The notes under the pieces: generated by a model
Told to the model about the DNA's origin: nothing
Database searches by the model: none
What the model saw: the letters and a program-made list of their open reading frames with translations, nothing else
Source: JBFHFS01 sp041583495
GTDB lineage: Bacteria > Bacteroidota > Bacteroidia > Bacteroidales > Marinilabiliaceae
Assembly (NCBI GenBank): GCA_041583495.1
Contig: JBFHFS010000058.1
Location: 1-30,852, forward strand
Direction: 5' to 3'
Length of the DNA: 30,852 nucleotides
In this document: in pieces, positions 8,967 through 17,820 of the stretch
Numbering within the stretch: position 1 is the first letter of the stretch
How the letters are laid out: each line of letters begins with the position of its first letter
Program-made: the position numbers and the translations under genes

Positions 8967-9971
8967 TTATAGGTCAAGATTTAACAGGGTTCTGCCTTGC
9001 AATTTACCCTGTAACATTAAATCAATCTTATCACTTAATTCTTCAAACGATATTTCGGTGTACAAATCCATTAATTGATCGGGCTTCCATTCCCGGGCCA
9101 TTTTTGCCCAAACCACCTCCCGATGAGCCATGGGTGAATTCTGGGAATCAATTCCAACCAGGGAAATACCCCTCAAAATGAAAGGGAATACAGTTAAATT
9201 CAGTTGTGGAGCGGCTACATTTCCACAACAAGTAACCACACCCATGGGTTGAAGAGACTTGATGATATTTTCGAGGATGGGGCCACCCACCGTATCTATT
9301 GCCCCGGCATAAACCCCTTTAAGCATAGGCCGGGTTTCTGTTGTTTCAAAACTTTTCCGGGAGATCACTTCACGTGCCCCCAATCCAAACAGGAAGTCAT
9401 GTGAAGTCTCTTTTCCCGAAAGAGCAACCACCTGGTAGCCCAATTTGGCAAGGATGGCTACACTTAAAGCCCCTACTCCGCCGGTGGCACCTGAAACCAA
9501 AATTTTGCCATCGGCCGGTTTCACCTGTTGGGATAGCCTTAACACCGACATTCCTGCGGTTAAACCCGCCGTTCCAATAATCATGGCTTCCTTCATGGTC
9601 ATCCCGGCAGGCAGCTTCACGACCCAACCTTCAGGAACCCGGATGTATTGCCCGAATCCACCGCTGGTATTCATGCCCAGATCATAGCTGGTTACAATCA
9701 CCTCCTCATCCTTACTAAACTGTTCGCTTTTGGACTGAACCACCGTTCCAACGGCATCGATCCCGGGCGTATGGGGATATTGTCGCGTCACCCCCTTATT
9801 TCCATTTGCCGAAAGAGCATCCTTATAATTTAAAGAAGAGTAATGCACCCGAATCAATAAATCACCCTCCGGCAAATCATCGATAGATTTTATCTTTATT
9901 TCTCTAACAAACTGATCCTTCTGCTCTTTAATTTCATAAGCTTTATACTCTCCCGGTCTCATAATCTCCAT
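8967..9971 (-). CDS. yhdH: YhdH/YhfP-family quinone (acrylyl-CoA-type) oxidoreductase
   Basis: This is an NADPH-dependent medium-chain reductase of the zinc-free YhdH/AcuI type, 334 residues. The catalytic domain begins with VHYSSLNYKDALSANG (42-57) and HTPGIDAVGTV (67-77). The Rossmann glycine motif SGATGGVG is at 160-167, after the conserved AMIIGTAGLTAG (129-140). E. coli YhdH reduces acryloyl-CoA; the natural substrate here is uncertain. It is the first gene of a two-gene operon with the YbdG-type channel and is preceded by an operator-like pair of repeats at 10029-10064, suggesting regulated expression. An alternative start is the Met at residue 4. Confidence 0.92.
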   Translation of the reverse strand: MEIMRPGEYKAYEIKEQKDQFVREIKIKSIDDLPEGDLLIRVHYSSLNYKDALSANGNKGVTRQYPHTPGIDAVGTVVQSKSEQFSKDEEVIVTSYDLGMNTSGGFGQYIRVPEGWVVKLPAGMTMKEAMIIGTAGLTAGMSVLRLSQQVKPADGKILVSGATGGVGALSVAILAKLGYQVVALSGKETSHDFLFGLGAREVISRKSFETTETRPMLKGVYAGAIDTVGGPILENIIKSLQPMGVVTCCGNVAAPQLNLTVFPFILRGISLVGIDSQNSPMAHREVVWAKMAREWKPDQLMDLYTEISFEELSDKIDLMLQGKLQGRTLLNLDL

Positions 9972-10028
9972 TAATAGTATTCGAAAAACACATTAATTTT
10001 AGCTATTTTTGCTGTACAAGCTAACACA

Positions 10029-10064
10029 GGACAAAATTAGCCAAACATTTGGACAATTTTGTCC
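10029..10064. promoter_or_regulatory. Promoter plus paired operator-like repeats upstream of yhdH
   Basis: GGACAATTTTGTCC (10051-10064) is an inverted repeat of GGACAA/TTGTCC. A diverged copy, GGACAAAATTAGCC, lies at 10029-10042, exactly 22 bp away (two helical turns). On the minus strand the second copy contains TAATTTTG (10032-10039), a perfect -7 element for yhdH about 60 bp from its start. The perfect dyad covers the expected -33 position. A repressor binding here would block polymerase. The divergent M64 peptidase gene could share it. Confidence 0.5.
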
Positions 10065-10136
10065 GATTAGAAATAAAAGAACTATTGGCAAAGGGGAGAA
10101 TGACCACCCCATAAAACTCTAAACCACCTCTTCGCT

Positions 10137-11423
10137 ATGCTTAAACCGAAAATACTTTTTCTTTTATTTGGTCTGTTCACATTCCATATGCAGAGTTCCC
10201 GGGCACAAACTGCGCCGCTCTTCGACTTTAACCGCACCCTGCGTATCGACCTAATATTTTCCGGCGACAGCCAGTCTCAAACCGTCACCATCAGCCGGTT
10301 GGTTGAAGAAGCGGTGGTTACCGGGAGCCCCAATCAACTCATTCCCCCATTCGATTTTGGTGAATACCGGATGGTTCTTCTGGACCCTCAAACCAAAGAC
10401 ACCCTTTTATTGAAAGGTTTTTGCACGCTCTTCGAGGAGTGGCAGACCACCCAAGAGGCTTCCCGGGTAAAACGGGCCATGAAACAAACCATTGAAACCC
10501 CCATGCCTCTGATCCCGGTAACGGTGGTGGTGGAGTCCCGCGATCCCTCTGGCTGGTCCTCTCCCCTTCTTTGGGAAGAGATGAATCCCCAAACGGCCAC
10601 CATCGAAAAATTCGTTTCACCCACTTACCCTAACCGGTTGATTCACGGGGTAAACGATCCGGCTCAGCAAACCGATCTGTTGTTTATTGCCGAAGGTTAT
10701 CGCCCCGAAGAGTCCGACCTCTTTTTTGATGACGTTAAGAACCTCTCCGACTACCTCTTAAGCATGGAACCCTATTGCCATCTTAAAGAAAAAATTACCA
10801 TCCGGGCTTTGGCCACCCCCTCCCTCCAGTCAGGGACCGACGACCCCAACCAGGCTATCTGGAAAAACACCGCTCTTAACAGCAGTTTCAACACCTTTAA
10901 TACCGACCGTTACCTGGAGAGTTTTGATACATGGGCCATCTACAACGAAGCAGCCGCATTGCCTCACGATCACATTATCGTTCTGGTAAACAGTGACAAA
11001 TATGGCGGAGGTGGCATCTACAACCACTTTTCCCTGACCTCTGCCCGCCACAAAACCTCTCCTCAGGTACTGGTGCATGAACTGGGACATGGCCTGGCAG
11101 GACTGGGCGATGAATATTACACAAGCGATGTAGCTTATTCCGACTATTTCGATCTTAATACTGAACCCTGGCAGCCCAACCTAACCACTTTAGTCAATTT
11201 TGAAAGTAAATGGAAGCACCTGCTGTCCGATTCCATTCCCGTTCCGACACCGGCCACCGATGCCTTCAAAAACAGCACCGGGGTGTTCGAAGGGGGTGGG
11301 TATTTGGCCAAAGGCATTTATCGGCCAGCCATTAATTGTCGTATGAAAACCAACGAAGCCCCCGGCTTTTGTGAGGTTTGCCAGGCATCAATAAGGCAGG
11401 TGGTATTATTTTTCACGCATTAA
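10137..11423 (+). CDS. Secreted M64-family zinc metallopeptidase (IgA-peptidase-like)
   Basis: The 428 residues begin with a signal peptide (about 1-23, hydrophobic KILFLLFGLFTF, likely cleavage near SRA/Q). An N-terminal beta domain typical of M64 follows (about 25-145). The catalytic domain has the extended zinc site HELGHGLAGLGDE: His314, Glu315, His318 and Asp325 in the HEXXHxxxxxGxxD pattern. YGGGGIYN upstream and the closing NCRMKTNEAPGFCEVC with paired cysteines are also family traits. The family was named from a Clostridium IgA protease; in Bacteroidota the substrates are mostly unknown, so IgA cleavage should not be assumed. It is followed 14 bp later by the aldo-keto reductase gene, probably in one transcript. 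Confidence 0.9.
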   Translation: MLKPKILFLLFGLFTFHMQSSRAQTAPLFDFNRTLRIDLIFSGDSQSQTVTISRLVEEAVVTGSPNQLIPPFDFGEYRMVLLDPQTKDTLLLKGFCTLFEEWQTTQEASRVKRAMKQTIETPMPLIPVTVVVESRDPSGWSSPLLWEEMNPQTATIEKFVSPTYPNRLIHGVNDPAQQTDLLFIAEGYRPEESDLFFDDVKNLSDYLLSMEPYCHLKEKITIRALATPSLQSGTDDPNQAIWKNTALNSSFNTFNTDRYLESFDTWAIYNEAAALPHDHIIVLVNSDKYGGGGIYNHFSLTSARHKTSPQVLVHELGHGLAGLGDEYYTSDVAYSDYFDLNTEPWQPNLTTLVNFESKWKHLLSDSIPVPTPATDAFKNSTGVFEGGGYLAKGIYRPAINCRMKTNEAPGFCEVCQASIRQVVLFFTH

Positions 11424-11437
11424 AAACACAGAGACTC

Positions 11438-12433
11438 ATGACTTATCAAGCAGATTCAGACAGATATCAAACCATGGAGTACCGCCGGTGTGGAAAAAGC
11501 GGCATACGCCTGCCATCCATTTCCTTAGGTTTGTGGCATAACTTTGGTTCTGTGGATGTTTTTGAAACCGGGCGTGCCATTTTGCGGCATGCCTTTGATA
11601 ATGGCATTACCCACTTCGATCTGGCCAATAACTATGGGCCCCTTCCCGGTAGTGCAGAAGAGAATTTCGGCCGGATATTGGCCTCCGACTTCAGAGCCTA
11701 CCGCGATGAAATGATCATCTCCACCAAGGCCGGTTATCTGATGTGGCCCGGCCCTTACGGCGAATGGGGTTCACGCAAAAACCTGCTGGCCAGTCTGGAC
11801 CAGAGTCTCAAAAGGATGGGCCTGGATTATGTTGACATCTTTTACTCACACCGGCCCGACCCCAACACCCCATTGGAGGAGACCATGAATGCCCTGAGCC
11901 AGGCCGTGCGACAAGGCAAAGCCCTTTATGCCGGCATCTCAAACTATCCGGCCGACCTCACCCAAAAAGCTGAAACCATTTTACGCGAAAACGGAACGCC
12001 CTGTCTCATTCATCAACCCCGCTACAGCATGCTCGACCGCTGGGTGGAAGAAAAAAATTTACTGGAAGTCCTCGGTAAACGAGGCATTGGTTGCATCGCC
12101 TTTTCTCCTCTCTCCCAGGGATTGCTCACCAATAAATACCGGAAAAATATCCCGGAAAATTCACGCATGGCCAAGCCCCACGGGTTCCTGAAAAAAGAGG
12201 CGCTGACACCGGAAACCCTCGAGATCCTTAAGAAGTTGAATGAGTTGGCCGCCAAACGGGATCAGTCCCTGGCTCAAATGGCCATTGTTTGGCTGCTGAA
12301 AGATCCCAGGGTCACCTCCGTGTTGATTGGAGCCAGCTCAGTAAAACAACTCTCCGAAAACCTCAAAGCCCTCGATAACCAGGCATTTTCCGCAGAGGAA
12401 CTTGGGCAAATTGAGCGGGTGCTGGGGAAATAA
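11438..12433 (+). CDS. gpr: L-glyceraldehyde 3-phosphate reductase, aldo-keto reductase of the YghZ type
   Basis: This NADPH-dependent aldo-keto reductase is close to E. coli YghZ/Gpr, which reduces L-glyceraldehyde 3-phosphate and methylglyoxal. With the start at 11438 it has 331 residues and begins MTYQADSDRYQTMEYRRCGK, which aligns with YghZ. An earlier in-frame ATG at 11378 overlaps the peptidase gene and adds 20 unrelated residues, so I rejected it. The catalytic tetrad is visible as Asp61, Tyr66 (FDLANNYGP), Lys97 (STKAGY) and His138 (YSHRP). The C-terminal cofactor-binding part includes SVLIGASSVKQLSENL. It probably detoxifies carbonyls. Confidence 0.93.
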   Translation: MTYQADSDRYQTMEYRRCGKSGIRLPSISLGLWHNFGSVDVFETGRAILRHAFDNGITHFDLANNYGPLPGSAEENFGRILASDFRAYRDEMIISTKAGYLMWPGPYGEWGSRKNLLASLDQSLKRMGLDYVDIFYSHRPDPNTPLEETMNALSQAVRQGKALYAGISNYPADLTQKAETILRENGTPCLIHQPRYSMLDRWVEEKNLLEVLGKRGIGCIAFSPLSQGLLTNKYRKNIPENSRMAKPHGFLKKEALTPETLEILKKLNELAAKRDQSLAQMAIVWLLKDPRVTSVLIGASSVKQLSENLKALDNQAFSAEELGQIERVLGK

Positions 12434-12600
12434 ACAACCTGATAAATCATAAATTCGAAGAAACCGGCGATAAAAAAATAAAGCCCATTCATGAAGGATA
12501 CAGCGAATTAGCAGATTGGAGGGGTGGAAATCCAGACAGATGAAAAGGAATTAAATGAGAGAGGGTTAACAGATATTTCGGAAGACAAAATACTTACCCA

Positions 12601-15600
12601 CTAAACCCTTCTTCTCCTGTACTTTAAATAAGGAATAACATCCTCATTTTTTATTCCGGTTGTGCCGTCGTACTCGATGGTTACCACCGGCACTCCGGTT
12701 ATTTCCTCTATGCGCGAGGCCATAGCCTCGGTCACCAGCGAAGGACAACAATACGACGGGTTGGTTTGAATAAACAGATCAATATCGGGGTGTTGTTTCA
12801 TCAGGGTACCGATTTTCAGAATATTCTCCACCGACTCACCCCTTTGCAGGATGTTGAGCCCAAACCGGTTCAACCACTCATCCGTTTCGTCGGAGGACAG
12901 GGCCCCTGACTGACCGTTATATTTGTAAAAATATTTCTTGTATTTGTCCTCCACCAAAGGGATCAGCGATTTTAAAAATATAATTGTGGCATAGTCGGCG
13001 TAACGACCCGCCTTAAAAAACCGTTTGGTTGAGGGATCGACAATAATTTTTATGTACTCACTAAAAGGGGTGGTGATTACCTCCCCGCCGTTTGCCTCCA
13101 CGGTTTTTATCAAGTCCTGGTTCATCAGGTCATTATCCCTTACGTATAAGTCCCCAAATATAGCCACTCTGGGGTTTTCTTTCCGTTCTGTCTCAATGGA
13201 TTCAAAATCAAGGATGATTTGTTCCAGGGCCAAATCTTTCGGTTTACCATAACGGAATGTTTCATACAACCTATCCATTGCCTTTCTGATTACCAACTCT
13301 GTATCTCCCGGATGCTTTTCGTAAGGCCGGATATTACAACCCATTTTACGAATATAACCGCCAAACATATAAGCCAGATACGCATTGATCGCCGTGGGCA
13401 GGGAAAAATCATAGAAGATTACATCGCCCACATATACCGAAACCTGTTCCATCCCGTTACCATAATTATCCAGTAATTTCTTCATAAAATTGGGGAAGAT
13501 ACCCAGATTGCACGACAGGTCGGATTTCATAATCCAAAGCACTGTTTCGGAAGGCTTTAAACCCTTTGCCTCAATGTAATCAATGCCACCCTGAACAATA
13601 ATATTCATAGGCAGGCACTGCCCTGTATTGGAGCTCAGACTGCGTTGTATCGATTCGGTTGTATTATCTGTAATCCGTGCATCAATCCCACTGTTTTGCA
13701 GCACAGCCTCCAACAGTGGACCGGCATACGGGTCCCAGTCAGGCAACAACAACGTTTTATCCTTTAAATGTTTTGCACCGCTGAAAACGGGTCCATGTGG
13801 TCGCTCGCCGCCTCCCTCCATTTGTTGAATGAGATTGCTGAAAAGATGAAAATCGATACGATGTGCCTGGAGGATTTGAGATGCTTCGTTGATAAGGTTT
13901 TTTATATGGGTTTGCCAATCAACGTCTATGGTGGGCGTATCATGTTGTGTGAAAAGGGTGTTTTCCACTTTTTCGCCCGGCACTGTTTTTTCGCCATCGG
14001 CTATTCGTCTGTCACGGTGATTTCTGAATGCCCTGATGGCGGCTTCGATACGTGTTTCGTATCCAACACTCGAATCATGTTCATCCAGTTGCAGAATAAG
14101 ATAGGGCTTTTGCCGGGCATCCAGAATCTCTTTAAAATATTCAATGACAAAAGCATCGGGCGTACATTTAAAAGAGGTTATCAGCACCGGGTAACAATCA
14201 TCGGTTTGGGCAACAATATCTGCGGCATAAAGAATGTTAGAAGCAAATTTCCACTGTAAGATATGAATTAGCTCCTCAGCTTTTGAGATCACTTTTTGAT
14301 CTTCAGCCAGCATATCCATGTAGAAGGTTTCGATCCCCATTTTTTCAAATATCCCGGGAATATGATTGTTCATGGCAGGCGATAATACAGTATAAGGGCG
14401 GCCAAGCAACATCACATGAACATCCCGGGCAACGCAGGCATTTGGCAGATACTGCGCTTTCCAATCGGCCTGAACCGACTGAAATTGTCTTTTTGCTTTA
14501 TCATAGGCTCTGGATACATCCAGAAACCCGATATTATCCAGCCCAATGGAAACCAGCATTTTATACAACTCAAACCGGTCATCAAGATCACCAAAGGAAT
14601 ACTGCAACAAAGGTGAAAGCAGCTTTTCGCGAAAGTTTGACTCGTGTTGGGTGGAAATAACCGATGAAATAAACTGCGTGTAGTAACAATATTGCTTGTT
14701 GGATTTGGATTCCCGGGCCTTCAGGTACACCGGCAGGAAGATGTAATCTGCTTTATTTATGAGGTAATTAACATGGCCATGCATGGCCGCGATGGGTGCA
14801 CAAAACTCAGCACTGTTTAAATTCTTCCCTTCTTTAATGGCGGCTAAATACTTTTCGCTTGTAACCGTCTTCAAGGAGAGGAAATCGAAAAACAGACGCC
14901 AAAAAAGTATCTCTTCATAAAGATGCAGTCCGGCAGGGATGCCAATGGTAAGTGAGGTTTCCCGGGCCTTAGGCTTGAATTTAAAGAGTTCATCTCTTTT
15001 TCGGATCAAATTAAAATGAACCGATTCGTTCTTCACAAACCGGGTTCCCTCGTAATCTCTTCCGCACAAAAACCCATAAGCCTCCTTTTCGTTATCAATT
15101 TCGGCAATCTTGAGTTTACAGTGGTTGGTACATAATTCGCAAACTTCCGTCCTAACAGGAATCGATTTCTTATAGAGGCCGAGGCCTCTGAATTTTGTCT
15201 GCTCTAGTTGCTTATCGGATAACTCGAGTGCTACCCCCAGGGCTCCGGTCAAATGGCAATACCGGGAAACCATGATCGGCTTTTTGAGTTTTTGCTCAAA
15301 TGCAGCCACAAGGGCTCTGTTTTTGGCTGTGGCCCCCTGAAAAAATATCCTGTTCCCGATATAACCACTCACTGCCACTTTGGTGAAATAGTTCTCACGG
15401 GTTGAGTGTAACACCGCAGCCAGTACTTCATCGGTCGAATAGCCCGCCGTTAAGTAATGGTTTAGGTCGCGCTCCATAAATACCGTGCAACGATTACTTG
15501 CCATGGGCGATTTTACTTTTTCAACCCTGCCGGCATATTCATCCAATGGGATGCCCAGCCTTTTGGCTTGTTCCTCGATAAAACTGCCGGTTCCGGCCGC

Positions 15601-16980
15601 GCAAACATTATTCATCACCGAAAAAGTAACCATGCCGTTTCGCATGGTGGTGAATTTTGAATCCTGACCTCCTATCTCGATGATGGTATCCGTCTTGGGA
15701 TCCAATTCGTAAGCCGCTCTGGCATGAGCCGTTATCTCATCGGGTATGACATCGGCGCCGATAATTTTCCCGGTAAACTTTCGTCCCGACCCGGTAGTGC
15801 CTGCTCCTAAAATGGTAAACCGGACATTTCGTTTATCAGAAAAATTTTCGATGGCTTCGAAAAGAACCTGCACAGCCTGCATGGGTTGCCCCGAAGTGCG
15901 TGTGTAAAAACCGGCCAGGACCTCTTTATCGCGGCCAAGCAATACCGCTTTGGTGCTTGTAGAGCCAATATCGATGCCAAGCCAAACCGGCTCCGGATTG
16001 GGATAATCATTCCCCGGTGATGTATAATCGTCCACTTCAACCGCTTTCATGGAAGGATAAAAAGACGATTTAAACTGGTAGGTTGGATGCGATTCAAAAT
16101 CGGGATAAGTGGATAATGTCAATTGCAGAGGTGGGTAGTAGTAGGTCTTTTCCTTTTTTTCAACGTTTACGATATCCTCCAATCTGCTCAAGGGAAGGAA
16201 TTCTTCATTTCTCTCTTTTTGCCCTTCCCTGGCATTCAACGCAGCTCCCACGGCACCATAAACACGGGCAAACTCATCCACGGTAATCCGGCATTGGATA
16301 AGTTGTCCGATATGGCCTATCACGGCTTTGTTCCGGGCCACACCGCCGGCCGCAACCACATTGGAAAAGGTATGGTCCTGAAAAACAGTATCGACAATGT
16401 TTTTTGCCACTCCATAGGATAACCCGTCACAAATTTCGGCCAGGGAATAGCCCTCTTGCTGGGCATGTATCAGGTCGGTTTTGGCAAATACGGCGCATCG
16501 CGACGCAATTTTTGGGAAAGCGCCCTTATTTTCATAGGCCTCTTTGCTGAACTCCAGAACATCTACAAGATTGAGGCGCTCGGCCTGCTGATCGAGAAAA
16601 TTTCCGGTTCCCGCAGCACATGAAGTATTGGACTTATAATTAAGATATTCGCCGTTTTTATCGAAGGTAGCCAGTCCGAATTTTTCAGCACCAATGATCA
16701 ACAGCGACTGCACCTCCGGGTGAAAATATTTGGCTGCTGTGATGTAGGCAATCCGTGAGTCTACAGCGATCCCGCGGCTTACCACGGATGCCCCGGAGGA
16801 GGTATATCCAATGCCTTTAAGTGTATCAATTTCCACCCCCTTGAGCAACTCCAGCAAACTTTCAGGAACCCTGCTTTGATGAAAAGCATAACCGGCGCGT
16901 ATTATCCGGTTGTGCTCATCCAACAGGGCAATGGAAATTGCAACCGAACCAATATCAATACCCAGGTAAGTGTTTTTCAT
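12601..16980 (-). CDS. Giant 2-hydroxyacyl-CoA dehydratase activase-related protein (two BadF/HgdC ATPase domains plus DUF2229/HgdB-like region)
   Basis: This 1459-residue protein is probably a redox enzyme that uses ATP hydrolysis to drive low-potential electron transfer. Two ASKHA-fold activase domains are seen. The first (1-250) has LGIDIGS at 6-12 and Cys121/Cys162; the second (about 332-590) has LGIDIGSTSTK at 334-344, EIGGQDSK at 435-442 and Cys460/Cys498. The Cys pairs match the residues that hold a [4Fe-4S] cluster between two HgdC subunits. The first domain has IGAEKF where the second has IGGQDS, so its ATP site may be altered. A linker with Cys614, 617, 621 and 639 follows. The DUF2229/HgdB-like part then extends to the end and includes PSYCCPS near the C-terminus. 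The substrate is unknown, and no dehydratase subunits are nearby. The ATG is at 16978-16980. Confidence 0.88.
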   Translation of the reverse strand: MKNTYLGIDIGSVAISIALLDEHNRIIRAGYAFHQSRVPESLLELLKGVEIDTLKGIGYTSSGASVVSRGIAVDSRIAYITAAKYFHPEVQSLLIIGAEKFGLATFDKNGEYLNYKSNTSCAAGTGNFLDQQAERLNLVDVLEFSKEAYENKGAFPKIASRCAVFAKTDLIHAQQEGYSLAEICDGLSYGVAKNIVDTVFQDHTFSNVVAAGGVARNKAVIGHIGQLIQCRITVDEFARVYGAVGAALNAREGQKERNEEFLPLSRLEDIVNVEKKEKTYYYPPLQLTLSTYPDFESHPTYQFKSSFYPSMKAVEVDDYTSPGNDYPNPEPVWLGIDIGSTSTKAVLLGRDKEVLAGFYTRTSGQPMQAVQVLFEAIENFSDKRNVRFTILGAGTTGSGRKFTGKIIGADVIPDEITAHARAAYELDPKTDTIIEIGGQDSKFTTMRNGMVTFSVMNNVCAAGTGSFIEEQAKRLGIPLDEYAGRVEKVKSPMASNRCTVFMERDLNHYLTAGYSTDEVLAAVLHSTRENYFTKVAVSGYIGNRIFFQGATAKNRALVAAFEQKLKKPIMVSRYCHLTGALGVALELSDKQLEQTKFRGLGLYKKSIPVRTEVCELCTNHCKLKIAEIDNEKEAYGFLCGRDYEGTRFVKNESVHFNLIRKRDELFKFKPKARETSLTIGIPAGLHLYEEILFWRLFFDFLSLKTVTSEKYLAAIKEGKNLNSAEFCAPIAAMHGHVNYLINKADYIFLPVYLKARESKSNKQYCYYTQFISSVISTQHESNFREKLLSPLLQYSFGDLDDRFELYKMLVSIGLDNIGFLDVSRAYDKAKRQFQSVQADWKAQYLPNACVARDVHVMLLGRPYTVLSPAMNNHIPGIFEKMGIETFYMDMLAEDQKVISKAEELIHILQWKFASNILYAADIVAQTDDCYPVLITSFKCTPDAFVIEYFKEILDARQKPYLILQLDEHDSSVGYETRIEAAIRAFRNHRDRRIADGEKTVPGEKVENTLFTQHDTPTIDVDWQTHIKNLINEASQILQAHRIDFHLFSNLIQQMEGGGERPHGPVFSGAKHLKDKTLLLPDWDPYAGPLLEAVLQNSGIDARITDNTTESIQRSLSSNTGQCLPMNIIVQGGIDYIEAKGLKPSETVLWIMKSDLSCNLGIFPNFMKKLLDNYGNGMEQVSVYVGDVIFYDFSLPTAINAYLAYMFGGYIRKMGCNIRPYEKHPGDTELVIRKAMDRLYETFRYGKPKDLALEQIILDFESIETERKENPRVAIFGDLYVRDNDLMNQDLIKTVEANGGEVITTPFSEYIKIIVDPSTKRFFKAGRYADYATIIFLKSLIPLVEDKYKKYFYKYNGQSGALSSDETDEWLNRFGLNILQRGESVENILKIGTLMKQHPDIDLFIQTNPSYCCPSLVTEAMASRIEEITGVPVVTIEYDGTTGIKNEDVIPYLKYRRRRV

Positions 16981-17544
16981 CGCAGAAGCGTTTTGCCTGT
17001 CAACCCAAGGTAAGGATAAAAACCAGATAATCAGTGAAAATATGAAGATCTATTTTTAATGGCTGAGATTGCCCTAAAGAGAAGACCCGCCCAACTGCTC
17101 CACCCCTTTCTGGCGCAGTTTATATTATGGTATTCTTTCGTTGATTGTTTTGGAAAATCATCCACAAGAAACTGGTGTTTGGGGTCTTACATCCTGCCAC
17201 ACACCTAGTTCAAAGATTCTGAAAAGGAAAGAAACGCGAACTTACAAACCTTTCATACCGCAAACGTTGCATCTGATGCCCGAGAGAAAAAAGAATGGTT
17301 GACAAAATGAGGGTAATCCGAAATAAAGTCAGCGATGAAATTAAGGATTTGCCATTTAAACAGTTAATTGAATATTAAGAAACATTGGTGTCCGGTTAAA
17401 ACTTAGGATTCCCCTGTAAGATGCATCACCATAGGGCCATATGTGTTTGAAGTATATCCGGGCCAGGAATCCACCTTCATGTAAAAGCGCTAAAAAAATC
17501 AGAAAACGAAGCGTGAAAAAGAAAAGCTGTTTGATCCCTATTTT

Positions 17545-17586
17545 AGTTTTGTAGGTTTTTGGGTTCTACCAAAAACCACAAAAACT
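17545..17586. repeat. Long imperfect hairpin H1
   Basis: GGTTTTTGG (17554-17562) pairs perfectly with CCAAAAACC (17569-17577) across a six-base loop. With a bulged A at 17553 the pairing continues outward through TGT/ACA to AGTTTT/AAAAACT, about 18 pairs in all. No gene ends just upstream, so it is not an ordinary terminator. Confidence 0.6.
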
Positions 17587-17668
17587 CAGCTCGGGAGAGT
17601 TCTTTTCTTTTAGCGAAGAGTCCTGATTTTTAGCTTTTTCATGTCAGTGGCGGCATTTTAATAAATTG

Positions 17669-17731
17669 AATTTTGCTACGCTCGGCATTGTTTCAAACAA
17701 GTTTGAACGCTGCCTCTCTAAACGCAAAATT
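17669..17731. repeat. Compound nested hairpin H2
   Basis: Three collinear stems are nested. AATTTTGC (17669-17676) pairs with GCAAAATT (17724-17731), GGCA (17684-17687) with TGCC (17711-17714), and TTCAAAC (17692-17698) with GTTTGAA (17701-17707). Internal loops of 7/9 and 4/3 bases separate them. Such nesting is typical of folded RNA or palindromic mobile DNA. Confidence 0.6.
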
Positions 17732-17736
17732 TGTTG

Positions 17737-17768
17737 TTTCGTTTTTGCTGCTGTAGGCAAAAATGAAA
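17737..17768. repeat. Hairpin H3
   Basis: TTTCGTTTTTGC (17737-17748) pairs with GCAAAAATGAAA (17757-17768), giving 12 pairs with one G-T wobble and an 8-base loop. A small CGTC/GACG hairpin follows at 17773-17787. Confidence 0.6.
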
Positions 17769-17792
17769 AGCCCGTCGGCTTGAGACGAAATA

Positions 17793-17820
17793 TAAAAATT
17801 CATTCAAAAAAGAATTTTTA
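17793..17820. repeat. Hairpin H4 next to the right element end
   Basis: TAAAAATTC (17793-17801) pairs with GAATTTTTA (17812-17820) across a 10-base loop. The right arm overlaps the inner part of the right terminal repeat. Confidence 0.55.

Noticed and set aside
11378..11437. Upstream start for the aldo-keto reductase
   Set aside because: It overlaps the peptidase gene and adds 20 residues absent from YghZ; the ATG at 11438 fits the family.
12434..12600. Terminator or small gene between the reductase and the activase gene
   Set aside because: I found no stable stem with a T-run and no coding-like frame in this convergent gap.
13768..14259. 163-residue plus-strand open frame inside the activase gene
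   Set aside because: It is antisense to a conserved coding region, with irregular composition and no known motif.
17669..17731. Hairpin H2 as an integron attC site
   Set aside because: The RYYYAAC/GTTRRRY core sites are not present at the stem ends and no integrase or cassette is nearby.
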